NCBI GenBank assembly: GCA_964577175.1
Contig: CAZNYC010000010.1
Coordinates: forward strand, 1-52,404
Direction: 5' to 3'
DNA length: 52,404 bases
DNA from: BS750m-G62 sp964577175
Lineage (GTDB): Bacteria; Planctomycetota; Phycisphaerae; FEN-1346
Position numbers and translations under genes: made by a program. The notes below the pieces were generated by a model. The model saw only the letters and a program-made list of their open reading frames with translations. It had not been told where the DNA came from and ran no database searches. Position 1 is the first letter of the stretch. Each line of letters begins with the position of its first letter. This document shows, in pieces, positions 26,081 to 34,824 of the stretch.

Positions 26081-28086
26081 ATGAGCCTGCACGAACGCAC
26101 GCAGCGCCTCGCGAACCGCGAATCCTCCGGGGCGGCGGGGCCCCGTACCCGCCGCGCCCACACCGCAGGTGCCACGGTTTGCTTGTCAAACCGTGTCTCC
26201 CGCTTCGGCAGCACCGATTGGCAAGCAATCGGTGGCACCCGGCATTGCGCGGTGGCCCTGGCGATCCTGCTCGCCCTGACCGCCGGCGCCCCGGCCGCCG
26301 AACGGCTCGACCGCGGCCTCGTGGCCATGCGGCGGGAGGACGGGGCCGTCTACGTCGGCTGGCGGCTGCTGGCGTCCGACCCGGCGGGCGCCGCCTTCCA
26401 CGTCTACCGCCGCACCGGTGACGGCGACTTCGAGCGCCTCACCGCCGAGCCGGTCGCCAAGAGCACGAATCTCGTGGACGCAAAGGCGCCGAAAGACGGC
26501 CGCCCGGCCTACGCGGTCGCCCTCGTCGCCGGCGGCAAGGAGCGGGACCGGTGCGCCCCCGTCGCGCCGCGCGAGGCCGCGCCCGGCGCCTCCTACATCC
26601 GCATCCCCCTGAAGGACGGCGAGGACTTCCAGAAGGTCGGCGTCGNNNNNNNNNNNNNNNNNNNNNNNNNNNNNNNNNNNNNNNNNNNNNNNNNNNNNNN
26701 NNNNNNNNNNNNNNNNNNNNNNNNNNNNNNNNNNNNNNNNNNNNNTCCTACATCCGCATCCCCCTGAAGGACGGCGAGGACTTCCAGAAGGTCGGCGTCG
26801 GCGACCTCGACGGCGACGGACGGTTCGATTACGTCGTCAAGCGGCCGAACTTCAACACCGACCCGTACCAGCACCCCGGCTACTGGAAACGGAGCCCCGA
26901 GCCGTACACCCTCGACGCCTACTCCGCCGACGGGGCGTTCCTGTGGCGGCACGACATGGGCTGGTCCATCGAGACGGGCATCTGGTACTCGCCCTTCGTC
27001 GTCTACGACGCCGACGGCGACGGCCGGGCCGAACTCTACTGCAAGGGCGGCGAGGGCGACCCGCGCGAGCCCACCGGCCACGTCCGCTCCGGCCCCGAGT
27101 GGCTCCTGAAGATCGACGGCCGCACGGGCAAGGTCGTGGCGCGCGTGCCCTGGCCCAGCCGCGAGGGCGTCGGCAAGTACAACTACTATTGCCGCAACTT
27201 CCTGGCGGTGGCGTACCTCGACGGCGAGCGGCCGCACCTGGTCGTCGAGCGCGGCACGTATAAGCACATCCGGATGGAAGCGTACGGGCCGGACCTGAAG
27301 CCCGTCTGGAAATGGTTCTCGGCCGACGACGCCCCCCGCTTCCGCCACCAGGGCGCCCATACGCTGCTCGCCGCCGACGTCGACGCCGACGGCCGGCAGG
27401 AACTCGTCATGGGATCCGGGTGCCTCGACGAGACCGGCAAAGCCCTCTGGTGCACCGGCATGGGGCATCCGGATATCTGCTTCGTCGGCGACATCGACCC
27501 CCGGCGCGACGGGATGGAGGTCTTCCTCGGTTACGAGACCCGCCGGAAGACGGACGGCGTGTGCCTGCTCGACGCCCGCACCGGCGAAAAACTCTGGGCC
27601 TACAAAGGGCCCACGCACCACGTCCACAGCCAGGGGATGTGCGGCGACATCCTGGCCGACCGTCCCGGCCAGGAATGCTACTGCGGCGAAAAGAACAAGA
27701 GCCAGTACTGGCTCTACTCCGCCGCGGGCAAACGCATCGGCAAGGAGCGAATCGGCGGCCTGGCGCCCTGGTCCCTGTGGTGGGACGCCGATCCGCAGAA
27801 GGAACTCCTGTACGGGCGGAAGGTCCGCGACTATCACGGCAAGACGTGGCTCGATCTGGCGGGGATGCGGCGGGCGGCCCTGGTGGCGGACGTCCTCGGC
27901 GACTGGCGAGAGGAAATCATCACCTCCCACCCCGATGAAATACGTATCTACACGACCACCATTCCCGCCACGACGCGCCGCACCTGCCTCATGCAGGACC
28001 GCCACTACCGGACGTACGTGGCCACGAGCGGCTCCGGCTACCACACGCCGCCCCAGCACTCGCAGCCGTTCGCGTGGGAGCAATAA
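26081..28086 (+). CDS. Secreted rhamnogalacturonan lyase-like protein (PL11 type), split by artefactual gap
   Basis: Cleaves the rhamnogalacturonan I backbone of pectin if the PL11 assignment is right. The 55 bases before the N gap (26591-26645) recur exactly after it (26746-26800); collapsing gap plus duplicate leaves 1851 bases, exactly 617 codons, so the true product is 616 residues in one frame. Blocks: GVGDLDGDGRFDYVVKRP, YTLDAYSADGAFLWRHDMGW, YDADGDGRAELYCKGG and HTLLAADVDADGRQELVMG, a beta-propeller with Asp-rich calcium loops. The strong AAGGAG site supports ATG 26081, yet codons of about residues 15-56 come from repeats B and C inserted ahead of the hydrophobic signal core (VALAILLALTAGAPAA, GTG at 26252). 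Export may rely on the internal GTG or tolerate the extension. Confidence 0.85.
26131..26245. repeat. Family B unit joined to family C copy 2, inside the lyase reading frame
   Basis: B-type unit GGCGGGGCCCCGTACCCGCC (about 26131-26158) is followed by family C (26169-26243): GCCACGGTTTGCTTGTCAAA, CGTGTCTCCCGCTTCGGCAG, then ACCGATTGGCAAGCAATCGG and TGGCACCCGG. The unit at 42728-42799 matches closely. The insertion keeps the frame open. Confidence 0.85.
26646..26745. other. Scaffold gap (100 N) flanked by an exact 55-base duplicate
   Basis: Sequence 26591-26645 equals 26746-26800. The two contigs therefore overlap; no sequence is likely to be missing, and joining them restores a continuous lyase frame. 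Confidence 0.93.
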
Positions 28087-28109
28087 ACCGTGTGAACACG
28101 TTTCCCGAG

Positions 28110-28129
28110 CCGGCCGCGGGAGCGGCCGG
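28110..28129. terminator. Hairpin between convergent lyase and dcw-end genes
   Basis: CCGGCCGC (28110-28117) pairs perfectly with GCGGCCGG (28122-28129) around a GGGA loop. There is no T run on either side, so it may act only as an RNA 3' end stabiliser or a rho-assisted stop. Confidence 0.4.
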
Positions 28130-28187
28130 ACGTTCCCATCCGCCTTGGCACGTGCGCCCTGCGCGCGGCAGCGCAAGGCCCCTTTCC

Positions 28188-28964
28188 TCAGCGCCCCGCC
28201 TTCAGCATCCCCACGATGCCCAGCCCCATGCCGACCATCGGCCACAGGTACAGCCGCGCGATCTGGGGCCAGGCGCCGTCCGGCCACCCTGCCGTCCCCG
28301 CCTCGACGAGCGCCACCACGGGCGACGCCGCGGGCAGCCACGGCAGCACGGCGCCGATCGTCTCGGCTGCCGCATAATAGACGGCCGGCGGCCCGCCCGC
28401 CAGGAGCAGCGCGCCGCCCATCAGCCGCCGGGGCGCCCCGTCGCCCAGTCCGTCCGCGGCCACCCGCAGGCCGATCGCGAAAACCGCCAGGCCCGCCCCC
28501 GTCGCGACCGTGGGCCAGATCTGGAGCGTCCCGCCCAGCGACCGCGCCGCGACGAGCATGGGAACCGCAAGTGCCGTCAGAATAAGGACTTCCGCGACCG
28601 AGAGGCCGACGAGGCGGGCACCGACGACCGTCCCGCGCGGCGGGTCCGGAGACCCGCCGCCCTCATCGTTCTGAGTCCCGCGCGGGGGGTCTCCGTACCC
28701 CCCGCGCGACAACGAATCAGGTAAAAGCGCCGGCCAGAACGGCCAGGCCGCCACAAGGAACAGGGCCGCCCCCGCCAGAACGGCCGCCGGCGCAGCCGAC
28801 GGGTCGAGCCACGGGCGGGCGTCCGGCGTCGCCGGTCCGACGAGCAGGGCCGGCGTCAGCCACGCCAGCAGCCACGCGCACCACGCGACGAAGACCCACG
28901 GCCGGCGGCGTGCCGGGGCCGCAGGCGACGCGATCGCGGATGGGCCGGCGTCGGCGGGGGACAT
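28188..28964 (-). CDS. Six-helix membrane protein coupled to ftsQ, function unknown
   Basis: 258 residues, not recognised. About six hydrophobic segments are visible, for example WVFVAWCAWLLAWLTPALLV, AVLAGAALFLVAAWPFWPAL, VATGAGLAVFAIGL and LYLWPMVGMGLGIVGMLKAG. The loop after helix 2 (LSRGGYGDPPRGTQNDEGGG and SPDPPRGTVV) is encoded by a tandem pair of family B repeats (28635-28710), an in-frame insertion. The ATG at 28964 lies two bases after the ftsQ stop, so the gene is translationally coupled as the last of the dcw run, the place where ftsA or ftsZ would normally be. The lyase converges from the other side. Confidence 0.7.
   Translation of the reverse strand: MSPADAGPSAIASPAAPARRRPWVFVAWCAWLLAWLTPALLVGPATPDARPWLDPSAAPAAVLAGAALFLVAAWPFWPALLPDSLSRGGYGDPPRGTQNDEGGGSPDPPRGTVVGARLVGLSVAEVLILTALAVPMLVAARSLGGTLQIWPTVATGAGLAVFAIGLRVAADGLGDGAPRRLMGGALLLAGGPPAVYYAAAETIGAVLPWLPAASPVVALVEAGTAGWPDGAWPQIARLYLWPMVGMGLGIVGMLKAGR
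28635..28710. repeat. Dispersed repeat family B, tandem pair inside a coding sequence
   Basis: GCGCGGCGGGTCCGGAGACC unit and GCGCGGGGGGTCTCCGTACC unit with TCATCGTTCTGAG between them. They sit within the loop-coding part of the 28188 gene without breaking its frame. Confidence 0.85.
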
Positions 28965-28966
28965 GG

Positions 28967-29905
28967 TCAACTCCGCAGGCGGGGACCCGGGTCCGACCGG
29001 CGGCGGACGGCCTCGTTCGGAATGTCGATGTAGGCGAGCACGCCGTCCACGCGGCCGTTCATCTGCTCGTAGACATACGACAGGTAGTCGAGTTTCTCCT
29101 CCGGCGACTTCTCCCGCAGCCGCGCCGCCTCCGGGCTCGGCGCCTTGCCCCACTTGATCCGCGTGCCGCTCTCCGTGACGAGCGCGATCTCGGTCTCGTG
29201 CGGGTCGCGCCGACCCCCGACGTTCGAGACGTCGACCGAGGCCAGCCGGAACCGGCGGCGACGATCCTCGACGGCCCGGGCCACCCGCAGCCCCGCCGCC
29301 ACGGCCGCCTCCGACCACCCGTGGCCGACCTCCGGCGCCCGCGTGTCCACGCCGCGCACCACGAGAAGCCGCTCGGACCCCAGCCGGGGTTCACGGTACA
29401 CGCCCGGCAGCCGGACACCCTTCGCATCCAGCAGGCAATAGCCGCGAGGCGTGTCCACGAACGCCGTCGGCCGGCGGAACGTCAGGACGATTTCGAGCGG
29501 CGGCCGCGACGGGTCCGCCCGCGGGTCATGCTTCTCGATGCGTTTGACGCGTTCGACCCACACGCACCGCTCGTAGGCGGCGGCGATGCGGGCGGTTACC
29601 CCCTCGTCCAGCAGGCTGAACCGCTGCGGGAAGTCCGGGTCCAGCAGCGCCACGTCCAGTTCGGCCAGGATGCCCGGCGTCATCCACGGCGGCCCGTCCA
29701 CCAGCCGCAGGCTCGCCGCCGACACCTGATACGCGGGCTCCCGCGCCACGTGGTCGCGGAGCACGCCCAGGCCGGTGACCGCGCCGCACCCGACCGCCGC
29801 CGTCAGCACGGCAATCAGGGCGGCCTTGATGACGCGGAAGCGCGCAGGCGACGCCGCGCCGGCATCCGAGGACGCTTCCGTCTTCTTCTTGCGTTTCTTC
29901 GACAC
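28967..29905 (-). CDS. ftsQ: Cell division protein FtsQ/DivIB-like
   Basis: 312 residues. Bitopic divisome scaffold protein. N-terminal basic tail (MSKKRKKK), one membrane helix (about 26-50, VIKAALIAVLTAAVGCGAVT), then a periplasmic part. VSAASLRLVDGPPWMTPGIL starts the POTRA-like region. The C-terminal FtsQ block has TESGTRIKWGKAP and YEQMNGRVDGVLAYIDIPNE. Overall similarity is weak, and identity rests on topology, the C-terminal block and position after ddl. GTG start at 29905 with GGAGGT upstream (complement of 29911-29916). Repeat E copy 1 separates it from ddl; the next gene begins two bases after its stop. Confidence 0.8.
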   Translation of the reverse strand: MSKKRKKKTEASSDAGAASPARFRVIKAALIAVLTAAVGCGAVTGLGVLRDHVAREPAYQVSAASLRLVDGPPWMTPGILAELDVALLDPDFPQRFSLLDEGVTARIAAAYERCVWVERVKRIEKHDPRADPSRPPLEIVLTFRRPTAFVDTPRGYCLLDAKGVRLPGVYREPRLGSERLLVVRGVDTRAPEVGHGWSEAAVAAGLRVARAVEDRRRRFRLASVDVSNVGGRRDPHETEIALVTESGTRIKWGKAPSPEAARLREKSPEEKLDYLSYVYEQMNGRVDGVLAYIDIPNEAVRRRSDPGPRLRS

Positions 29906-29924
29906 GTGTCACCTCCTGCATTCG

Positions 29925-29997
29925 ACGAAACGGCACGCGCCGGGCAACTTCACCCACCGTAGCCCGAAGGGCGAAGGCGGGCCCGGCGGCTACATAT
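29925..29997. repeat. Dispersed repeat family E, copy 1
   Basis: CGCGCCGGGCAACTTCACCC, ACCGTAGCCCGAAGGGCGAA, GGCGGGCCCGGCGGCTAC. It shares nearly the whole unit with 36027-36095, and a fragment recurs near 949-977. The ddl stop codon (complement of 29990-29992) lies inside it. Confidence 0.85.
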
Positions 29998-31105
29998 CGC
30001 GCGGAGCCTCACGGCCCGGGGGCCGGCGGAGCCAGGCCGCCTGCGGCCCCCCGCTAGGGTTTGCGTCCGGCCCACCCTTCGCGCCGCGGCGGCCCCACGC
30101 CAGGGCGACGATCCGCTCGCACAGCCGCGCAAACGACAGCCCGGCATGGGCGGCGGCCTTCGGCACGAGGCTGTGGCCGGTGAACCCGGGAATCGTGTTG
30201 ATCTCGATCACCTGCGGCTCGCCCGCGGGCGTCAGCATCAGGTCCACGCGGGAGAGGTCGCGGCAGCCGAGCGCCCGGTGAGCCGCCAGCGCGATGCCCT
30301 GCATCCGCTCCACCAGGTCCGCCTCCAGCCCGTGCTCGAACACGTACCTCGTATCGTCGGACGCATACTTGTACTCGTAATCGTACCAGGTAGCCGGCCG
30401 CGACGGGCGAAACCCCCCGGGGCCGGCGTCGGTCTCGCAGTCGTACCAGCCCCCGGGCGTGCGGATTTCGATGAGCGGCAGGGGCCGCTCGCCCAGGATG
30501 CCGACGGTGAACTCGCGGCCCATGATTCGCCGCTCCACGAGCGCCGGCTCGCCGCGGGACCATACGGCGCGGGCCGCCTCCGCCAGGCCGTCCGCCGTGT
30601 CGACCATCGCGATGTCGATGCTGGACCCGTCGGCCACGGGCTTCACGACGAGGTCCGGCCCGAGGGTTTCCATGGCCTCGGCCAGGGGGCCCTCGTCGTC
30701 CGCGTCGACGACGCGGAACGCCGGCGTCGGAATACCCATCTCGCCGAACCGCTGCTTGGCGGCGGTCTTGTCCATGGCGAGGCGGCTGGCCTTCGGGCCG
30801 CTGCCCGTGTAGCAGGCCCCGAGGGCGTCGAGGAGGGCCTGGAGGGTGCCGTCCTCGCCCCACGCCCCGTGCAGCGCGAGGAACACCACGTCCAGGCCGC
30901 CGAGGCTCTCCGGCGTCACATCCTCCGGCCGCACGTCCGCCGGCCGGACGTCGTGGCCGAGCGACTCCAGCGCCTCGACGACCGCCCGGCCGCTCTGGAG
31001 GCTGACCGCGCGTTCGCGCGACGGGCCGCCCATCCAGACACCGATCGCCACCTCGCCCGGCCCGGGAAGCAGCGGCGCGTTGCAGCATCCGTCGCAGCGT
31101 CTCAT
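29990..31105 (-). CDS. ddl: D-alanine--D-alanine ligase
   Basis: 371 residues, ATP-grasp enzyme making D-Ala-D-Ala for the peptidoglycan precursor. Blocks: AVSLQSGRAVVEAL, VFLALHGAWGEDGTLQALLD, MDKTAAKQRFGEMGIPTPAF, VVKPVADGSSIDIAMV and the metal/ATP site DLSRVDLML with QVIEINTIPGFTGHSLVPKA. The normal family end is near CERIVALAWGR. About 30 further Pro/Gly/Arg-rich residues follow, partly encoded by repeat E, which also supplies the stop. The start ATG 31105 overlaps the murB stop (ATGA). Confidence 0.95.
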   Translation of the reverse strand: MRRCDGCCNAPLLPGPGEVAIGVWMGGPSRERAVSLQSGRAVVEALESLGHDVRPADVRPEDVTPESLGGLDVVFLALHGAWGEDGTLQALLDALGACYTGSGPKASRLAMDKTAAKQRFGEMGIPTPAFRVVDADDEGPLAEAMETLGPDLVVKPVADGSSIDIAMVDTADGLAEAARAVWSRGEPALVERRIMGREFTVGILGERPLPLIEIRTPGGWYDCETDAGPGGFRPSRPATWYDYEYKYASDDTRYVFEHGLEADLVERMQGIALAAHRALGCRDLSRVDLMLTPAGEPQVIEINTIPGFTGHSLVPKAAAHAGLSFARLCERIVALAWGRRGAKGGPDANPSGGPQAAWLRRPPGREAPRDM

Positions 31106-31989
31106 GGCCAGATCTCTATCTCACGTTCCAGGTACACGTCGAACCGTTCCTTGACAGCCTTGCGAATCGTCTCGATGAGTTCGAGGACGTCGGCGGCGGA
31201 GGTCTCGGCCTTGTCCTTCACGATGATGTAGTTGGCGTGCTTGTGGGAAACGACGGCGCCGCCGACGGACTCGCCCTTCAGGCCGGCCTGCTCGATGAGG
31301 AGCCCGGCCGCCAGGCCGCGCGGATTCTTGAACGCGCACCCGGCCGTCGAGGCGCTCATCGGCTGCGAGTTCTTCTTCGCCATCCAGATGGTCTTCATGC
31401 GTTTGCGGATGGCGCCGGTCTCGTCCGGCAGCAGCCGCAGGTCCGCCTCCAGCACGAACCGGGCGGAGACGTTGCTCGTGCGGTACCCGAAGGCCAGGTC
31501 GTCGCGTTCGCGGTAGAACGCCTCGCCGCGCGCGTCCATGACCTTGACGCGCTCGACGGTCTGGCCGATGTCGCCGTAGGCGCCGCCGGCGTTCATGCGG
31601 ACGCCGCCGCCCACCGTGCCGGGCACGCCCACGAGGCATTCGACGCCGGAGAGTCCCTCGCGCGCGGCCTCGGCCACGACGTCGCGCAGCCGCGCGGCCG
31701 CGCCCGCCCGGAGCAGGTCCTCGGTAATCGAGATATCGCCGAAGCCCTTGGCGTCGAGTTGGACGACGGCCCCGGGCACGCCCTCGTCGCGGACGAGGAT
31801 GTTGGAGCCGCGGCCGATGGCGCGGACCTCGAGGCCCTCGGCGTCGCAGCGCTGGAGCACGCCGCGCAGTTCCTCCTCGGTGCGGGGGCGGAGAAGGTAC
31901 TCGCACGTGCCGCCCACGCCGAAGGTGGTCATCGCGCCCAGGGCGAAGTCCGGCTGGACGATCTCGTCGAAGTCCTTGAAGACGGTCAT
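31102..31989 (-). CDS. murB: UDP-N-acetylenolpyruvoylglucosamine reductase
   Basis: 295 residues. FAD enzyme reducing UDP-GlcNAc-enolpyruvate to UDP-MurNAc. FAD-binding blocks RAIGRGSNILVRDEG (about 56-70) and CLVGVPGTVGGGVRMNAGGA (118-137). The proton-donor motif reads STAGCAFKNPRG: Cys218 sits where E. coli-type enzymes have Ser in GSxFKNP. The start ATG at 31989 (MTVFKDFDEI) overlaps the murC stop by ATGA and has GAGG upstream; the frame stays open further into murC but that is not conserved. It also overlaps ddl at its 3' end. Confidence 0.95.
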   Translation of the reverse strand: MTVFKDFDEIVQPDFALGAMTTFGVGGTCEYLLRPRTEEELRGVLQRCDAEGLEVRAIGRGSNILVRDEGVPGAVVQLDAKGFGDISITEDLLRAGAAARLRDVVAEAAREGLSGVECLVGVPGTVGGGVRMNAGGAYGDIGQTVERVKVMDARGEAFYRERDDLAFGYRTSNVSARFVLEADLRLLPDETGAIRKRMKTIWMAKKNSQPMSASTAGCAFKNPRGLAAGLLIEQAGLKGESVGGAVVSHKHANYIIVKDKAETSAADVLELIETIRKAVKERFDVYLEREIEIWP

Positions 31990-33452
31990 GGCGTTTCCTC
32001 GGCACGGGTGTGGGTCGCGGCGGGGGCGCCGGACGCGGGGCCGGACCGGCCGGCCAGGTCGTCCAGCAGCGGCCGGGCCAGGTGCCACACGTCGCCGGCC
32101 CCCATCGTCATGAGTACGTCGCCGGGCCCCAGGCTCTCGACCAGGTACCGGCGGATGGAATCGAAATCCGCCAGATACAGCGCGTCGGCCCCGAGCCCCT
32201 GGATCTCGTCCACGAGGTCCTGGCTGCGGACCGCCTGGCGTTCCTGCTCGCTGTCGCGGACGAAGTAGATGTCCGGGACAATCGTTTTATCGGCCACCGC
32301 GAGGGCCCGCGCAAAATCTTTCAGGAGGAACCGCGTGCGGCTGTGCTGGTGCGGCTGGAAGACGACCCACAGGCGCGCGGGCGCGAACCGCTCGGCCGCC
32401 GCCTTCAGCGTGGTCTGAATCTCCGTCGGATGGTGGGCGTAGTCGTCGACGACCGTCACGCCGCCCGCCGAGCCGAGGACCTCCATCCGCCGGCCGGCGC
32501 CCTCGAAGCGTGCCAGCGCGTCGGCGATGGCGTCCGTCTCCGCCCCCGCCCGGTCCGCCAGCGCCACCGCCGACAGCGCGTTGAACACGTGATGCCGGCC
32601 CGGCACCGCCAACCGCATCGACCCGTAGAACGTCCCGCGCCGGTACACGTCGAACGCGAACCGGCCGCGGTCGGCCTCCAGGTGCTCGGCATGCCAGTCC
32701 CACTCGCCGCCGACACCGAACGTCTCGACGCGGCATCGCGCCCCGGCCACGACCTCGCGCCGGCCCAGGTCCGTTCCGTTAATGACCAGGAGGCCGTCCT
32801 CGTGGATGCGGCCGGCGAGGGCCGCGAACGCCGACCGGATGTCCGCCAGGTCGCGGTAATAGTCCAGGTGATCCTCCTCGATGTTGAGGACCGTGGCGGC
32901 CCGCGGCGCCAGGTGCAGGAACGAGCGGTCATACTCGCACGCCTCGACCACCAGGTGCGGCCCCGCGCCCACGCGCGACCCGCCGCCAAGTTGCGGCACG
33001 TCGGCGCCGATGACGAAACTCGGGTCGAGCCCGGCCTCCGCCAGGACGAACGCGAGCATCGCCGTCGTCGTGCTCTTGCCGTGCGTGCCGGCCACGGCAA
33101 TGCCGTCGCGCAGGTCCATGAGGCGCCCGAGGAACTCGGCGTACTTCACCAGCGGCAGGCCGCGCCGCCGCACTTCGACCATCTCGGGATTGTCGTCCTT
33201 CACGGCGGCCGTGTGGACGACGAGGTCCGTCCCCTGCGGCACGTTGCCGGCCTCGTGGCCAATCCGGACGTGGGCGCCGAGGCGAGCGAGCCGGTCGGTG
33301 GCGGCGGAGGCCTGGACGTCGGAGCCGCTCACGGCCGCCCCCTCCGTCAGGGCGAACTCGGCCACCCCGCTCATGCCGCACCCGCCCACGCCGATGAAGT
33401 GCATCCGCCGGCCGGCGTACGGGGGGGACGGGTCTGCAGACGGTGCAGTCAT
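31986..33452 (-). CDS. murC: UDP-N-acetylmuramate--L-alanine ligase
   Basis: 488 residues. Adds L-Ala to UDP-MurNAc in the cytoplasm. N-terminal Rossmann domain MHFIGVGGCGMSGVAEFAL, P-loop VAGTHGKSTTTAM (GTHGKSTT at 122-129), central EACEYDRSFLHLAPRAAT and NIEEDHLDYY, C-terminal VVDDYAHHPTEIQTTL and FQPHQHSRT. All Mur-ligase invariants are in place. The ATG at 33452 overlaps the murG stop, and the stop overlaps the murB start, so murG-murC-murB-ddl form one tightly coupled block without repeats. Confidence 0.97.
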   Translation of the reverse strand: MTAPSADPSPPYAGRRMHFIGVGGCGMSGVAEFALTEGAAVSGSDVQASAATDRLARLGAHVRIGHEAGNVPQGTDLVVHTAAVKDDNPEMVEVRRRGLPLVKYAEFLGRLMDLRDGIAVAGTHGKSTTTAMLAFVLAEAGLDPSFVIGADVPQLGGGSRVGAGPHLVVEACEYDRSFLHLAPRAATVLNIEEDHLDYYRDLADIRSAFAALAGRIHEDGLLVINGTDLGRREVVAGARCRVETFGVGGEWDWHAEHLEADRGRFAFDVYRRGTFYGSMRLAVPGRHHVFNALSAVALADRAGAETDAIADALARFEGAGRRMEVLGSAGGVTVVDDYAHHPTEIQTTLKAAAERFAPARLWVVFQPHQHSRTRFLLKDFARALAVADKTIVPDIYFVRDSEQERQAVRSQDLVDEIQGLGADALYLADFDSIRRYLVESLGPGDVLMTMGAGDVWHLARPLLDDLAGRSGPASGAPAATHTRAEETP

Positions 33453-34687
33453 GAGCGTGTGCCTCCGGGCTGAGTGTAAGTCGCGTTCGGCCGCGTGTCA
33501 ACGTGCGCGGCGGGCAAATCGGCCTCGGCTGCGCGGATTTCTGCCCCCAGACCCTCCTGCCGGCGGCGGACCACCTCGGCGGCAAGCGCGAGGACCTCGG
33601 CGGCGACGGCATCGGCGGCGTCCGGCCGGCCCGCGGCGCGGGCGGCGCCCGCCATCGCGGCGCGGCGGGCGTCGTTCACGCCCAGGGCATGGACCGTCTC
33701 GCCCAGCCGGCCGGCCGTCCCGGACGGATCCGACGGCACGTCCTCCACAACCACGGCGCCGCCCGCCCCTTCGACCGCCCTCGCCTGCCGCACCTGATGT
33801 GCGTCGCGATGGAACGGATACGGCATGAAGACGGCGGGGACGCCTGTGGCCAGGAGTTCCGCCACGGTCGAGGCCCCGGCCCGCGCCACCGCCAGGTCCG
33901 CCGCTGCGCAGGCCGGGCCCATCGGGTCGGCGTAGGCACGAATCGTCCCCGGCACGTCAAGATCCTCGTAGGCGGCCGCGACGTCGGCGTGCTCGCCATG
34001 ACCCGTCAGGTGGAGGATCTGCCAGCCGTCCGGCAGGGCGCGGTCCCGCAGCATCCGGACGACGGCCCGGTTCACGGTCCGGGCGCCGAGGCTGGCGCCG
34101 GTGACGAGCAGCGTCCGGCGGTCGGGATCGAGGTTGAATGCGGCCAGGCCTTCCTCCCGCGTGGCCTCCAGGAGGCTCGGCCGGACGGGGCACCCGGTCA
34201 GGCGGGCGGCGTCGCCGACGGCCTCAACGGTCTCGGCGAACTGGCAGAAGACGCGGTCCGTCGAGGGGAAGAGCCGGCGGTTCGCCCGGCCGGGGAGGAT
34301 GTCCGGATTCAGCACGGCCGACGCCGCCCCGTACTTCTGCCCCACGCGGACGGGGGCGTAGGAACCGTACCCTCCCAGGCCGACGACCACATCCGGGCAG
34401 AACTCCCGCAGCCGCCGGCGGGCCTGGTTCCCCGCCCGGATAAGGCTGCCGGCCAGCGCCGGCCACGTCCACGGGGCCGTCGGACGGAACGGCCGCGTGG
34501 CAAGCGGCGTGTACGGATAGCCATGCGCATCGAGGATGGACCGGTCGAGCGGTTTCCGCGTGCACGAGAAGGCGACGGCGACGTCGGGGTCGCGGCGGCG
34601 GAGGGCCTCGGCCAGGGCCAGGCCGGGGTACAGATGGCCGCCCGTCCCGCCGCCCGCGAGGAAGACGCGATGTCCGGTTTCGCGCAT
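33449..34687 (-). CDS. murG: UDP-GlcNAc:lipid I GlcNAc transferase
   Basis: 412 residues, GT-B glycosyltransferase making lipid II at the inner membrane face. Blocks: VFLAGGGTGGHLYPGLALAE at the N-terminus, VVGLGGYGSYAPVRV, LVTGASLGARTVNRAVV and the donor-binding ARAGASTVAELLATGVPAVF. A Glu/Ala-rich C-terminal tail of about 50 residues extends past the usual end. The ATG at 34687 has AAGG nine bases upstream; a TTG three codons earlier (34696) is possible. Repeat A copy 5 lies between ftsW and this gene. Confidence 0.95.
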   Translation of the reverse strand: MRETGHRVFLAGGGTGGHLYPGLALAEALRRRDPDVAVAFSCTRKPLDRSILDAHGYPYTPLATRPFRPTAPWTWPALAGSLIRAGNQARRRLREFCPDVVVGLGGYGSYAPVRVGQKYGAASAVLNPDILPGRANRRLFPSTDRVFCQFAETVEAVGDAARLTGCPVRPSLLEATREEGLAAFNLDPDRRTLLVTGASLGARTVNRAVVRMLRDRALPDGWQILHLTGHGEHADVAAAYEDLDVPGTIRAYADPMGPACAAADLAVARAGASTVAELLATGVPAVFMPYPFHRDAHQVRQARAVEGAGGAVVVEDVPSDPSGTAGRLGETVHALGVNDARRAAMAGAARAAGRPDAADAVAAEVLALAAEVVRRRQEGLGAEIRAAEADLPAAHVDTRPNATYTQPGGTRS

Positions 34688-34706
34688 GAAAAACAACCTT
34701 CATTGA

Positions 34707-34806
34707 TGTCATTCTGAGGAGCCCGAACGGGCGACGAAGAATCTCGCCTTGACGCGGCTCCCGCGGCGAGATTCTTCGGCCTCGCACGCGAGACCTCAGA
34801 ATGACA
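34707..34806. repeat. Dispersed repeat family A, copy 5
   Basis: TGTCATTCTGAGGAGCCCGA to AGACCTCAGAATGACA, with GAAGAATCTCGCC and the inverted GGCGAGATTCTTCGG. It fills the ftsW-murG junction. Confidence 0.9.
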
Positions 34807-34824
34807 TTGTTGTACCAAACGGAC

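Noticed and set aside
26646..26745. Frameshifted or split lyase pseudogene
   Set aside because: The flanking 55-base duplication shows an unmerged overlap; the collapsed sequence is one open frame.
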